This document shows positions 28,614 through 40,674 of a stretch of DNA of 64,000 nucleotides, piece after piece. A program made the translations under genes and the position numbers. The stretch is from DATFRY01 sp035489015 (GTDB taxonomy: Bacteria > Myxococcota_A > Polyangia > Haliangiales > Haliangiaceae). How positions within the stretch are numbered: the stretch's first letter is position 1; every line of letters starts with the position of its first letter. Location of the stretch: NCBI GenBank assembly GCA_035489015.1, contig DATHKR010000210.1, positions 62,001 to 126,000 of the forward strand, in the 5' to 3' direction. The notes under the pieces are model-generated. The model was not told the origin of the DNA. It made no database searches and was given only the letters and a program-made list of their open reading frames with translations.

Positions 28614-31061
28614 ATGCCTGTCCGCCGCTTACTGCTCATCGACGACGATCCAGAGTTCCAGGAGCTGCTCGAGGAGCGGCTGGCTCCGAGCGGCTTCGAG
28701 GTGGTCCTGCCGCTGGACCCTTCGAACCCGCTCGGGCACGTGAAGGATCTCCGTCCGGCCATCATCATCATCTCGGTCGAGCTGCCCGACAAGGTCGGCT
28801 ACGCCCTGTGCAACAAGGCCAAGAAGGGCCTGGCTCGCGACATCCCGGTCATCCTGACCACGCGCAGCGTGCCGGCGTCCGGCTTTCGCAGCCACCGCAA
28901 GCTCAAGGTCCACGCCGACGAGTACATCGACAAGCGAGCGATGTCCGAGCAGGAGGTGGTGGCCAAGGTCGATCAGCTGGTCGGGCTGGGCCGGCCCGGC
29001 GGCGACCACGGCTTCCGCTTCGAGGACGTCGACGTCGAGGAGCTCGACATGGCCGACCTGGTCGAGGACGGTCACGGCCGCTCCGCGACGCTCGAGGTCG
29101 ACGACGACGACGATGAGATCAGTGCGGTCCCGCGCCAGATCGCGCACGAGGGCCTGGCCGACGAGTTCGACCCGCGCGAGCTCGGCGCCGACGCGGACGA
29201 CGACGGATCGTTCGACTTCGGCGAGCAGGCCGAGATCGATCACGAGCGGGCCATGGCGGGGCGCGGCTCCAACGGTGGGCGCGCGCAGACCGCGACCGCG
29301 GTCGGCACCGATCCGGGCGCATTCCTCGGCGCCAGCGAGCAGCTCGCCGCCAGCTGGACCGGCCCGGACGTCGACATCGACTCCGACATGAACGAGTTCG
29401 AGGCCGACCGGACCGCGGTCGCATCGCCGTTTCCGCTGACCTTCGACTCGCCGTCGGCGCGGATCGAGATCGCCGGTCCGCCGGCCGCCGCGGCGCCGCT
29501 GGTGATCGAGCCGGAGCCGTCGGCGCCGGTGGCGGACCTGGATCTCGGGCTCGACCAGGTGGCCACGCTCGCCGAGGTGGAGCGGGCCGAGCCGCCCGGG
29601 GTGCGCATCGGCGCGCGCACGGCGGAGCTGGAGCGGGAGATCGACCGGCTGCGCGGCGAGCTGGAGCAATCGCGGCGGGTCCCGACCACCGGATCGCCGT
29701 TCTCGCGCGAGCGCGAGTTTCTCAACCTGCGCGAGGTCATCAACAAGAAGGAGAAGCAGATCCTCGACCTCAACGACCAGATCGACGCCAAGGAGCGCCT
29801 GGTCATGGCCGAGAGGGACCGGCTGCGCGAGATGGATCGGGTCCGCTCGGATCTCGACGCGCGCAACCTGGAGCTGGAGCAGAACCTGCTCGGCGCCAGC
29901 GAGGAGCTGGACGGGCTGCGCGGCGAGCGGGGCAGCGTGCTCGAGCAGCTGCGCCGCCAGACCGACGCGATGGGCGCGCTCAGGACCGACGCCGAGCAGC
30001 TGTCGCGTCTGCTCGAGCGCGAGCGGGCGTCGTGGCGCGAGGAGCGCGATGGGCTCACGCGCCGGCACGAGGTCACCCTCGATCAGCAGAAGCAGCAGCT
30101 GGAAGGCGGCCGCGCCTCGCTGGAGGCCTCGCTGCGCGAGCGGCACACCGCCGACCTGCGCGGGCTCAAGCAGGCCTACGAGGAGAACTCGGCCGAGAAG
30201 GACAAGGGCTTCGGCGCCGCCATGGCCCTGGCCGAGGTGCGGCGGCAGGAAGAGCTGAGCGCCGCGCAGCGCGGGGCCGAGGAGCGGCTCCACCTCGAGG
30301 TGAACGAGCTGCGCCGCCGACATCAGGACGAGATCGAATCGCTCCGGCGCGAGCAGGCCGCCGATCTGGAGACGCTGGTCAGGCAGAACCAGGAGGCGCG
30401 CCAGGCGCTCGAGGACCGGCAGAGCGCGCACATCGCCACGCTGGAGGAGGAGCAGAGCCAGGCGCTGGCCGCGGCCGACCGGCGGCGGGCGAGCGAGCTG
30501 GCCGACGCCGACCGTCGGCGAGTCGCCGAGCTGGGTGAGGCCGAGCGCCGGCGGGTGGCCGAGCTGGTCGACGCCGACAAGCGACGCGGCGCGGACCTGG
30601 CCGAGGCGGACGAGCGGCGGCGGCGCGACCTGGCCGCGGCCGACCAGGAGCGGGCGCGAGCCGAGGAGGAGCTGGAGGAGCGGCTGGCGGCCGAGCTGGC
30701 CGCGCTGGTCCGCCAGCACGCGGCGGAGCGCGAGGAGATGAGCGACCGGCTGGCCGGGCGAACCCGCGAGCTCGGCGAGCTCGGCGATCAGCTGGCCGCC
30801 GCGCGCGAGGTCCTGCGCGCCCGCGAGGAGACGATCGCGTCGCTGCACGTGGTGCTGGGCGAGCGCGACGAGCGGCTGGCCGGCCAGCGGCAGGATCTGG
30901 ACGAGCTCGAGCGGCAGAACGCGGGCTACCAGGAGCAGGTCCTGCGCGCGTTCCAGAAGATCAAGGCCGACGAGGAGACGGTCGCGCGGGCCAAGAAGGC
31001 GATGGCGATCGCGCTGACCCTCCTCGACGAGGGCGAGCCGGCCGCGGCGCGCGAAGAATAG
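28614..31061 (+). CDS. FrzS-like protein: pseudo-receiver plus long coiled coil
   Basis: An 815-residue protein. Residues 1-125 are a receiver fold with the acidic pocket DDD (10-12), but no Asp at the phosphorylation position: the loop reads SVELPD where CheY has SDWNMP. The FRSHRKLKVHADEYIDK block closely resembles the one in Myxococcus xanthus FrzS as I recall it. An acidic linker (130-330) leads into about 450 residues of continuous coiled coil with ADRRR heptad-like tandem repeats (about 620-690), ending in FQKIKADEETVARAKKAMAI. FrzS controls type IV pilus-dependent S-motility by pole-to-pole movement. Assignment here is by architecture and short motifs. ATG 28614 is used; a TTG just before it is less likely. 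Confidence 0.75.
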   Translation: MPVRRLLLIDDDPEFQELLEERLAPSGFEVVLPLDPSNPLGHVKDLRPAIIIISVELPDKVGYALCNKAKKGLARDIPVILTTRSVPASGFRSHRKLKVHADEYIDKRAMSEQEVVAKVDQLVGLGRPGGDHGFRFEDVDVEELDMADLVEDGHGRSATLEVDDDDDEISAVPRQIAHEGLADEFDPRELGADADDDGSFDFGEQAEIDHERAMAGRGSNGGRAQTATAVGTDPGAFLGASEQLAASWTGPDVDIDSDMNEFEADRTAVASPFPLTFDSPSARIEIAGPPAAAAPLVIEPEPSAPVADLDLGLDQVATLAEVERAEPPGVRIGARTAELEREIDRLRGELEQSRRVPTTGSPFSREREFLNLREVINKKEKQILDLNDQIDAKERLVMAERDRLREMDRVRSDLDARNLELEQNLLGASEELDGLRGERGSVLEQLRRQTDAMGALRTDAEQLSRLLERERASWREERDGLTRRHEVTLDQQKQQLEGGRASLEASLRERHTADLRGLKQAYEENSAEKDKGFGAAMALAEVRRQEELSAAQRGAEERLHLEVNELRRRHQDEIESLRREQAADLETLVRQNQEARQALEDRQSAHIATLEEEQSQALAAADRRRASELADADRRRVAELGEAERRRVAELVDADKRRGADLAEADERRRRDLAAADQERARAEEELEERLAAELAALVRQHAAEREEMSDRLAGRTRELGELGDQLAAAREVLRAREETIASLHVVLGERDERLAGQRQDLDELERQNAGYQEQVLRAFQKIKADEETVARAKKAMAIALTLLDEGEPAAAREE

Positions 31062-31074
31062 CCAACGGCGCGGC

Positions 31075-32301
31075 TCAGCCGCCGCCGAGCGCCGGGGCCT
31101 CGGCGTCCACCGAGTCCTCGTCTTCGTCGATCGAATCGGCGATCAGGCGGTCGGTGTCGCCCGGGCCGAGCTCCTCGTCCGGGGCGGCGTCGTCCGGCAT
31201 GAAGCCGGTCAGGTAGTCCTCGCGGTAGAGCGCGCCGACGTGGTGGCGGCAGAACATCTCGACCAGCTCCGGGTCGTACATCGTGCCGGCGTTCTTGTGC
31301 AGCAGCGCCTCGCAGTCCTCGAGCGGCAGCGCCCGCTTGTACGGCCGGTCGGTCGCCATCGCGTCGTAGGCGTCGGCGATCGCGACGATCCGGGCGCACA
31401 GCGGGATCGCCTCGCCCCGCATCCCGTCGGGGTAGCCGGACCCGTCCCAGCGCTCGTGGTGGTTGCGCACCGCCGGCATCATCGGCTTCAGCATCTCGAT
31501 CTGCGCGGCGATCTCGGCGCCCTTGGCCGGGTGGCTGCGCATGTGCTCCCACTCGCCCTCGTCGAGCGGACCGGGCTTGAGCAGCACGTTGTCGCGGATG
31601 CCGATCTTGCCGATGTCGTGCAGGAAGGCGCCGAACTCGAGCGTCTCGAGCCCCTCGGCCGGGTAGCCGCACTCCTGGGCCAGGACCAGCGAGTAGGCCG
31701 CCACCCGCCCGCAATGGCCGTTGGTGTACGGATCCTTGGCCTCGATCGCCTCGGCCAGCCCGAACAGCGCCTGCCGGTTGGCCGCCTTCAGCTTGCGATA
31801 CGACGCCTCGAGCTCCTCGGTGCGCTCGCGCACGACCACGTCGAGCATTCGCTCGCGGCGGAGCAGCTTGTGGTGCTCGGTCGACAGGCGCGCGACCAGC
31901 TCGCGCTGCTCGGCGACCAGGCGGAGAAGCTTCAGCCCCTCGCCGACCACGCCGGCCAGGCGGCTGCGCTCGCCGGGTCGACCGACGAAGCGAACGATCG
32001 GCGACTCGATCTTGGGTCGGCGCTCGAGATCGACCGCGTCGCTGGCATAGGACGCGAGCAGGATGCGGAACGCGTCCGGCTGGTGGCGCACCGCCTCCTC
32101 GAGCAGGCGAGCACCGTCGAGCAGCGGCGGCTTGTGCGCGGCGATGAGGATGCTATACGACCCGGTCGAGATCTTGTGGCTTGCCTCGGCCTCGGAGCAG
32201 GCGGTGTCGATGCGCAGGTCCGGGCCCGACAGAAGATCGACGAGCTCGGCGATCGCCTGCGGCTGGGCGTGCACCACGAGCGCGGCGAATCGACGAGGCA
32301 C
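31075..32301 (-). CDS. HD-GYP phosphodiesterase with degenerate receiver
   Basis: A 408-residue protein beginning at GTG 32301. Residues 1-120 resemble a receiver but lack both the acidic pocket and the phospho-acceptor (AAHKPPLLDG). A coiled coil (125-175) links to a complete HD-GYP domain: GHCGRVA, FLHDIGKIGI with His228-Asp229, and HHERWDGSGYP (281-291), then DAYDAM. HD-GYP enzymes hydrolyse cyclic di-GMP. The domain looks active, while the receiver should not accept phosphate. A Glu/Asp-rich tail of about 45 residues follows. Convergent with the FrzS-like gene (13 bp between stops). Confidence 0.93.
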   Translation of the reverse strand: MPRRFAALVVHAQPQAIAELVDLLSGPDLRIDTACSEAEASHKISTGSYSILIAAHKPPLLDGARLLEEAVRHQPDAFRILLASYASDAVDLERRPKIESPIVRFVGRPGERSRLAGVVGEGLKLLRLVAEQRELVARLSTEHHKLLRRERMLDVVVRERTEELEASYRKLKAANRQALFGLAEAIEAKDPYTNGHCGRVAAYSLVLAQECGYPAEGLETLEFGAFLHDIGKIGIRDNVLLKPGPLDEGEWEHMRSHPAKGAEIAAQIEMLKPMMPAVRNHHERWDGSGYPDGMRGEAIPLCARIVAIADAYDAMATDRPYKRALPLEDCEALLHKNAGTMYDPELVEMFCRHHVGALYREDYLTGFMPDDAAPDEELGPGDTDRLIADSIDEDEDSVDAEAPALGGG

Positions 32302-32307
32302 GTCGGC

Positions 32308-32313
32308 ATTATA
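32308..32313 (-). promoter_or_regulatory. Perfect TATAAT -10 box 6 nt before the HD-GYP start
   Basis: On the minus strand TATAAT is followed by six bases and the GTG at 32301. No good -35 element lies at 16-18 bp, which suggests activator-dependent or extended recognition; two palindromic sites lie just upstream (32343-32398). Predicts a leaderless mRNA. Confidence 0.6.
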
Positions 32314-32342
32314 GGAAAGCGGGTACCGGAATCGAGGTTAAG

Positions 32343-32398
32343 GTCGAGCCAACGGAACGGCTCGACACGAGGCGTCGAGCCTGCGGAACACGGCTCGA
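32343..32398. promoter_or_regulatory. Two tandem palindromes (GTCGAGCC...GGCTCGAY) between HD-GYP gene and hflX
   Basis: Four half-sites alternate in direction: GTCGAGCC 32343-32350, GGCTCGAC 32359-32366, GTCGAGCC 32374-32381, GGCTCGA 32392-32398. They form two copies of one 24-26 bp palindrome, each with CGGAAC in its centre, spaced about 31-32 bp (three helical turns). As DNA they look like two operator sites upstream of the HD-GYP promoter. As RNA in an hflX leader they could fold in two exclusive ways. Which applies is unknown. Confidence 0.6.
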
Positions 32399-32470
32399 TG
32401 TACGAGAACGCGCACGTCACAGGGGCGTCGCTACCAAAGCAACAACAGCCGATGAGAGGCGTGGAGGTCC

Positions 32471-34273
<1,803 letters not shown>

Positions 34274-35050
34274 CGACGCCCCGATCGGCTCGCCCAGCCC
34301 GGCGAGCGCGACCAGGTGGACCCGCACGCGCCGCACCGTCCAGTTGAGCAGCGAGTGCCCGACCACCGACGGGACCAGCGCGCAGCCGGCGATGGCGACG
34401 TAGTCGCCGGTCGAGAACCCGCGCACCGGCCCGCCCGAGACCGCCAGCGCGGCGGCCAGGAGCGCGCCGGCGACCAGGTTGACCGCGGCCAGGTAGGCCG
34501 GCAGCGGCAGCGTGGCCCGCATGTGGCGCCCGACCACGTAGTAGCCGCCCGCGGTGGCCGCGCCGCCCAGCGCGAGCGCGTCACCGACGAGGGCGCCCTC
34601 GCCGCCGGCGCCGAGGTCCCCGCTGGCCAGGACCACGCAGCCGAGCGCGGCCAGCCCGATGCCGATCGCCTCGCGCCGCGCAACTCCCTCGCCGAGGAAC
34701 ATCCAGGCCAGGAGGCCGGAGAAGGCCGGCGTGGTCGCGACCAGCGCCACCGACGCCGCGGTCGACGTGTAGTAGAGCGAGGTGATCCACACGCCGAAGT
34801 GAGCCGCGAGCAGCGCGCCGGATGCAGCGCAGAGCAGCAGCTGCCGGCGCGGCAAGCCGGCGAGCTGGCCGAGCGAGCGGCCGGCGATGAGCGAGAGCAG
34901 GATCGCGGCCAGGCACACGCGCCCGGCCGCGACCAGGAGCGGCGGGGCTGGCTCGGCCCAGCGGATGAGCGGAGCCGAGGTGGAGACCGCGGCGATGGCG
35001 AGCGCGAGCAGGAGCTGCGGCACGGCGGTGGCCGAGGTTCGCACGGTTCG

Positions 35051-35121
35051 ACTAACCTTCTATTTTAGCTTGACGGGTTAGGCTCAATCGATAACCATGA
35101 AAGTCAGCTTTGACAGTTAGG
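35051..35121. promoter_or_regulatory. AT-rich divergent control region with repeated GGTTAG motifs
   Basis: In 71 bp there are CTAACC (35052-35057, inverse of GGTTAG), GGTTAG (35076-35081) and AGTTAGG (35115-35121). The last two sit in longer imperfect direct repeats AGCTTGACGGGTTAGG (35067-35082) and AGCTTTGACAGTTAGG (35106-35121). TTGACG (35070-35075) with TAACCA about 16 bp on could be a promoter for the VOC gene. The pattern suggests one regulator controlling both the EamA and VOC genes. Confidence 0.45.
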
Positions 35122-35131
35122 AGGTGTCACC

Positions 35132-35518
35132 GTGCATCGGAGCCGACTGAGTGCGATCATCATCGACTGCAACGAGTCCGGGTACGCGCAGGGCGTCGAG
35201 TTCTGGAGCCGTGCGCTCGGCCGCGAGCCCGATCCCGGCCAGGAGCCGGACGAGCGCTACACCAGGCTGGTCGACCGTCCCGGCCAGCTCCGGGTGGAGG
35301 TGCAACGCCTGTCGGAGCCGAGCGCGTACCACCTCGACATCGAGACCGACGACGTCGAGGCCGAGGTGGCCCGGCTGGAGAAGCTGGGCGCGGTGCGCAA
35401 GTACAAGATCAAGACCTGGTGGGTGATGCGCGCCCCGACCGGTCACGACTTCTGCGTGATCCGCCCGCAGACGAAGAGCCTGGCCAGCGACCCGGGCACC
35501 ACCGCCTGGGAGGACTGA
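35132..35518 (+). CDS. VOC-superfamily (glyoxalase-like) protein
   Basis: A 128-residue single-domain protein starting at GTG 35132, with a strong AGGAGGTG site. The fold blocks are ECFWS-like GVEFWSRALGREP, RVEVQRLSEPSAYHLDIETDD and HDFCVIRP. Members include glyoxalases, dioxygenases and antibiotic-binding proteins; most small ones like this are annotated only as VOC or glyoxalase-like. Paired divergently with a drug/metabolite exporter, which hints at detoxification of a small molecule (inference). Confidence 0.85.
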   Translation: MHRSRLSAIIIDCNESGYAQGVEFWSRALGREPDPGQEPDERYTRLVDRPGQLRVEVQRLSEPSAYHLDIETDDVEAEVARLEKLGAVRKYKIKTWWVMRAPTGHDFCVIRPQTKSLASDPGTTAWED

Positions 35519-35553
35519 CTCCAATCGACCCGCGCGGAGGCGCGGCGCGCCCT

Positions 35554-36801
35554 TCAGCGGGCCGGCGTCTCCAGCGCGACCTCGCCCGCGAAGTGGTAGA
35601 CCACCGCGCGGCGGGCCGACCACGGGGTGAGGATCGGACGGGTGTCGGGCGACGGGGTGATCCGGGCGAAGCTGGCCGCGTCCCAGCCGGCGTTGTCCTC
35701 GGGGCCGACCTCGACCACGATGTCGAGAGCGCCGCCCCGGCCGGGTCTCGCGCCAGCGCCCGCGCTGGCGCTGGCGTGGCGGCCGCGCCGATCGGTGGGC
35801 CGACGCGCGCCGACCGGCACCAGCGACCAGCGGTTCGACAGCCGCCGCCCGCCCAGCTCGAGAGCGACCTCGAACCCGAGCGATCGCTCTAGCTGACCGC
35901 CGGCGCCGACCGTCCACACCGTGACCACCTCGCGGCTGCCGCCGCCGCCGCGCTGGCGGTAGTGGGCCAGGACCGACGCGCGCCCGTCGCCGTCGAAGTC
36001 GACCAGCTCGACCCGGAGCAGATCTCGCGCCGACTCGAGGGGCAGCTCCACGAACCCGAACGAGTCGCTCAGGACCGCCAGGTAGCGGCCGCCGGCGACG
36101 ACGCGCTGGGTGCCGGGCAGGCCGTCGACCTCGGCGAGCGAATCGAGCGCCAGCTCGGACACCGACACGCGCGCGTGCTGGAGGAAGCCGCGCAGCGCCG
36201 GCACGTGGGTCGAGAAGTGGAGCTCGCCGCGGAACCGCCGCTGGTCCTCGGCCGCCCCGCCCGGCCGGTCGACGTCGGCGTAGCGGAGCTCGGCGAGGAG
36301 CAGCGGGGTCGATCCGCCCCAGCCAGGAATCTGGCCCAGGGGCACGCCGACCTCGACCTGCCAGCCGTCCTCGCGCAGCGAGTCGTCGGCCCGCGCGCCG
36401 GCGCCGCCGATGCGGCGGGCGCGGCTGCCGGCGGTGCCGGGCAGGAAGGTCATCGTCCACGGCGAGAGCCCGGTCCCCGCGCTGAGCGACAGGTGGAGCG
36501 CGTCCTCCCCTGCCCCGCCGCCCCGCCCGCGGATCACGCGCTCGTCTCGCACCTGCACCACCAGGTAGAGCCGCTCGGCGTCGAACGCGCAGCGCAGCTC
36601 GAACGACGCGTCGGCGCCGGCTTGCCCGCGGCGGAGCGGCGCGGCGTCGTCGATGCCGCGCCAGTCGTCCACCAGCGCGTCCACGTCGATGACGCCGGGC
36701 TCCACGCCCTGGCAGACGTGGCCGGCGAGCGCGCTGCCCTCGGTGCCGGCCCAGACCGCGGCCAGCGCCACCGCCGCCGACGACAGATGGAATCCCCGCA
36801 T
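35554..36801 (-). CDS. Secreted protein with DOMON/CBM9-like N-terminal domain
   Basis: A 415-residue protein with signal peptide (MRGFHLSSAAVALAAVWAG, cut near SALA). Residues about 35-190 resemble CBM9/DOMON-like sugar- or haem-binding folds: VIDVDALVDDWRGID, RLYLVVQVRDERVIRG, GWQVEVGVPLGQI and LLLAELRYADVD. The second half has strands and VDFDGDGRASVLAHYRQ, an FG-GAP-like element. The role is unknown. A start at 36801 is favoured because it opens the signal peptide; TACCAT lies 8 nt before it, so the mRNA may be leaderless. Divergent from ffh. Confidence 0.7.
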   Translation of the reverse strand: MRGFHLSSAAVALAAVWAGTEGSALAGHVCQGVEPGVIDVDALVDDWRGIDDAAPLRRGQAGADASFELRCAFDAERLYLVVQVRDERVIRGRGGGAGEDALHLSLSAGTGLSPWTMTFLPGTAGSRARRIGGAGARADDSLREDGWQVEVGVPLGQIPGWGGSTPLLLAELRYADVDRPGGAAEDQRRFRGELHFSTHVPALRGFLQHARVSVSELALDSLAEVDGLPGTQRVVAGGRYLAVLSDSFGFVELPLESARDLLRVELVDFDGDGRASVLAHYRQRGGGGSREVVTVWTVGAGGQLERSLGFEVALELGGRRLSNRWSLVPVGARRPTDRRGRHASASAGAGARPGRGGALDIVVEVGPEDNAGWDAASFARITPSPDTRPILTPWSARRAVVYHFAGEVALETPAR

Positions 36802-36809
36802 TGCGGTCG

Positions 36810-36815
36810 ATGGTA
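36810..36815 (-). promoter_or_regulatory. TANNNT -10 box (TACCAT) 8 nt before the DOMON-like gene
   Basis: On the minus strand TACCAT is followed by eight bases and the ATG at 36801. No Shine-Dalgarno is visible. The rest of the 253-bp divergent gap to ffh shows no gene. Confidence 0.35.
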
Positions 36816-37015
36816 CGCCAGCGGCGCGCGCGGCGCGGCCGACGCGCCGGCCTGCGCGATCACAACTGCCAGGAACTGCGAAGGAACTCCGGACCCTCGG
36901 CGCGGGGGATCGCCGCGGGCGAGGCGCTGGCCGGGCGCGGCCGCGACAGCGTCGGCGAGTCGGCGGCGATCCCGCTCCGACCGGCGCCGGATCTCCCGGA
37001 AGCCGAGGCGCGGCG

Positions 37016-37045
37016 CTGACCTGGCGCCCGCGCGCGTGGTATAGG
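37016..37045 (+). promoter_or_regulatory. Possible ffh promoter CTGACC-N18-TATAGG
   Basis: CTGACC (37016-37021) and TATAGG (37040-37045) are 18 bp apart; the latter ends 9 nt before the ffh ATG. Imperfect match, but it is the only AT-rich element in a very GC-rich stretch and no Shine-Dalgarno lies between it and the ATG. Confidence 0.35.
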
Positions 37046-37054
37046 CAACTCCGC

Positions 37055-38761
<1,707 letters not shown>

Positions 38762-38968
38762 CGCCAGAAGCGCGGACGCCAGAAGCGCTGATCGAGCGGC
38801 GCCGCATGGCACGCCGCCCGCGCTCTCGCAGTGGGTGAAAGTCAGCCTCCGCTGCAGCGCCAGGAGCGCGGCGCAACTGCGGCGGCTTGTCGCGGGTCCG
38901 TGCGGAGCAAAGCGTCCGTTTCGCCATGAAAACCGCGTGAACCCCCGTATCTGCGAAAGCGGCTTGCC

Positions 38969-39832
38969 ATGGACCGGATCACACCCCACCTTCCATTCGA
39001 CTTGTATCTGCGCCGCGCCAGCCTCCCGCTCGTCGTTCTGCTCGCGCTCGCGGTGAGCCCGGCGATCGCGGCGGCCGTGACCCCGCTGCCGCCGCGCACC
39101 GACACCGCGGTGCACGACGCCGCCGGCGTGATCGACCCGCAGAATGCCGCGTCGATCGAGGCGCTCAGCACCGAGCTGCGGCAGAAGACGGGCGCAGCGA
39201 TCATCGTCCTCACCGTGCCGCGCCTGGTCGACGAGACCATCGAGGACCTGGCGGTGCGCGCCGGGCAGACCTGGGGCCTGGGCCAGAAGGGGCGCGACGA
39301 GGGGGTCGTGATCGCGCTCTCGGTGGAGGACCGCAAGATCTTCATCGCGACCGGCTACGGCGCGGAGGGCTACCTGCCCGACGGCAAGGTCGGCGCGATC
39401 CGCGACGAGGCCCGCCCGCTCCTCGGCAATGGCGACTACGGCGGTGGGCTGTGGCTCATCACCCAGCGCGCGGCCCAGGCCGCCGCGACCGAGCACAACG
39501 CCACTCTCACCGGCACCGCGGAGCTGCCGCCGGCCCCGAGCGGTCGGCGCGGTTCCGGGTGCACAGGATCGGTCCTCGGCCTGCTGCTGCTCCTGTTCCT
39601 GCTCGGCGGGCTGGCCGGCGGGGGGCGCGGCGGCCGCGGTGGTGGGCGCGGTCTGCGCGGCGGCGGCGGATGGGGCGGCTTCCTGCTCGGGGCGGCCCTC
39701 GGCAACCTCCTCGGCGGCGGCGGCCGCGGCGGGTTCGGCGGCGGCGGCTTCGGCGGCGGTGGTGGAGGCGGCGGATTCGGTGGATTCGGCGGCGGCGGGT
39801 TCGGCGGCGGCGGCGCCGGCGGAGACTTCTGA
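38969..39832 (+). CDS. TPM-domain (YgcG-like) membrane protein with Gly-rich tail
   Basis: A 287-residue protein. A signal segment (about 17-36) is followed by the TPM domain: AVHDAAGVIDPQNAASIEAL, GAAIIVLTVPRL, VIALSVEDRKIFIATGYG, and GDYGGGLWLI (each shown in part). A transmembrane helix (about 195-213) leads into a Gly/Phe-rich GGGGFGG tail to the end. This matches the TPM phosphatase/YgcG family often found next to LemA. It heads a three-gene operon with a nucleotidyltransferase-like gene (3-nt gap) and lemA. Upstream 38762-38968 has a 15-bp unit duplicated at 38761-38790 and otherwise no gene. Confidence 0.88.
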   Translation: MDRITPHLPFDLYLRRASLPLVVLLALAVSPAIAAAVTPLPPRTDTAVHDAAGVIDPQNAASIEALSTELRQKTGAAIIVLTVPRLVDETIEDLAVRAGQTWGLGQKGRDEGVVIALSVEDRKIFIATGYGAEGYLPDGKVGAIRDEARPLLGNGDYGGGLWLITQRAAQAAATEHNATLTGTAELPPAPSGRRGSGCTGSVLGLLLLLFLLGGLAGGGRGGRGGGRGLRGGGGWGGFLLGAALGNLLGGGGRGGFGGGGFGGGGGGGGFGGFGGGGFGGGGAGGDF

Positions 39833-39834
39833 TC

Positions 39835-40674
39835 ATGAGCGACGAGCGAAGCGCGACCAACGGAGTGCGGGCCGCTGCCAGGGCCGGCGCCAGTCCGGAC
39901 ACCGACGCAGACCAGGCGAGGATCAAGGCGTGGCGATCCCACGCCGCGATCAGCGATCTGGTCTCCGGACTCTCGCTCGCGCTGGGCGACAAGCTGCGCG
40001 CCGTGGTGCTGTACGGCCCGGCCGCGCGCGGCGAGAAGACGTCCGGCGACGAGGAGCTGCACCTCCTGGTGGTGCTCGGGGATCTCGAGCTCGACACCCT
40101 GACCGCGGCCGGGCCATCGCTCGGCCGCTGGGTCGGGCGCGGGCGGGCGACGCCGCGGCTGTTCACCCAGGCCACCCTGCGCGACGCCGCCGACGTGTTC
40201 CCGATCGAGCTGGCCGAGATCGCCGAGCGCAACCTGGTCCTGCACGGGCAGGATCCGATGACCAGCATGCCGGCCCTCGACGGCGAGAACCTGCGCCTGC
40301 AGTGCGAGCGCGAGCTGCGCGAGAAGCTGATGCGGCTGCAGGAGGCGTACGCGCTCTCGCGCGGCAAGGACGCCGAGCTGGCGCGGCTGATCGTCGGCTC
40401 CTACGCGGCCTTCTCGCTCATCTTCCGCGGCTGCCTGCGGCTGCACGGCGAGGTGCCGCCGGACACCGGCCTGGGCGCGACCGAGGCGTTCAGCCGCCGC
40501 GCCGGCATCGACCCGGCCCCGTTCGTCGAGGCCGACAAGCTCCGCCGCGGCGAGTCGGTCGGCTCGATCCGCGATCTGTTCGCCCGCTACTACGCCGCCC
40601 TCGACCGCGCGGTCGACGCGGTGGATCGATTCGTCTCCCGCTCTCCAGCTCCCCGTGAAGAGGTGTCCACATGA
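39835..40674 (+). CDS. Degenerate nucleotidyltransferase-like protein in a TPM-LemA operon
   Basis: A 279-residue protein. Residues about 52-80 follow the minimal nucleotidyltransferase pattern: VVLYGPAARGEKTSGDEELH. The glycine motif is changed from GSxxxG to GPAARG, and the metal-binding D-x-D becomes E74-L-H76, so catalysis by the usual mechanism looks lost. A helical C-terminal domain (about 150-279, ELREKLMRLQEAYAL, GSYAAFSLIFRG) resembles HEPN-like or substrate-binding helical domains. It shares ATGA with lemA and lies 3 nt from the TPM gene, so it is co-produced with both. I infer a non-catalytic binding role. Confidence 0.65.
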   Translation: MSDERSATNGVRAAARAGASPDTDADQARIKAWRSHAAISDLVSGLSLALGDKLRAVVLYGPAARGEKTSGDEELHLLVVLGDLELDTLTAAGPSLGRWVGRGRATPRLFTQATLRDAADVFPIELAEIAERNLVLHGQDPMTSMPALDGENLRLQCERELREKLMRLQEAYALSRGKDAELARLIVGSYAAFSLIFRGCLRLHGEVPPDTGLGATEAFSRRAGIDPAPFVEADKLRRGESVGSIRDLFARYYAALDRAVDAVDRFVSRSPAPREEVST

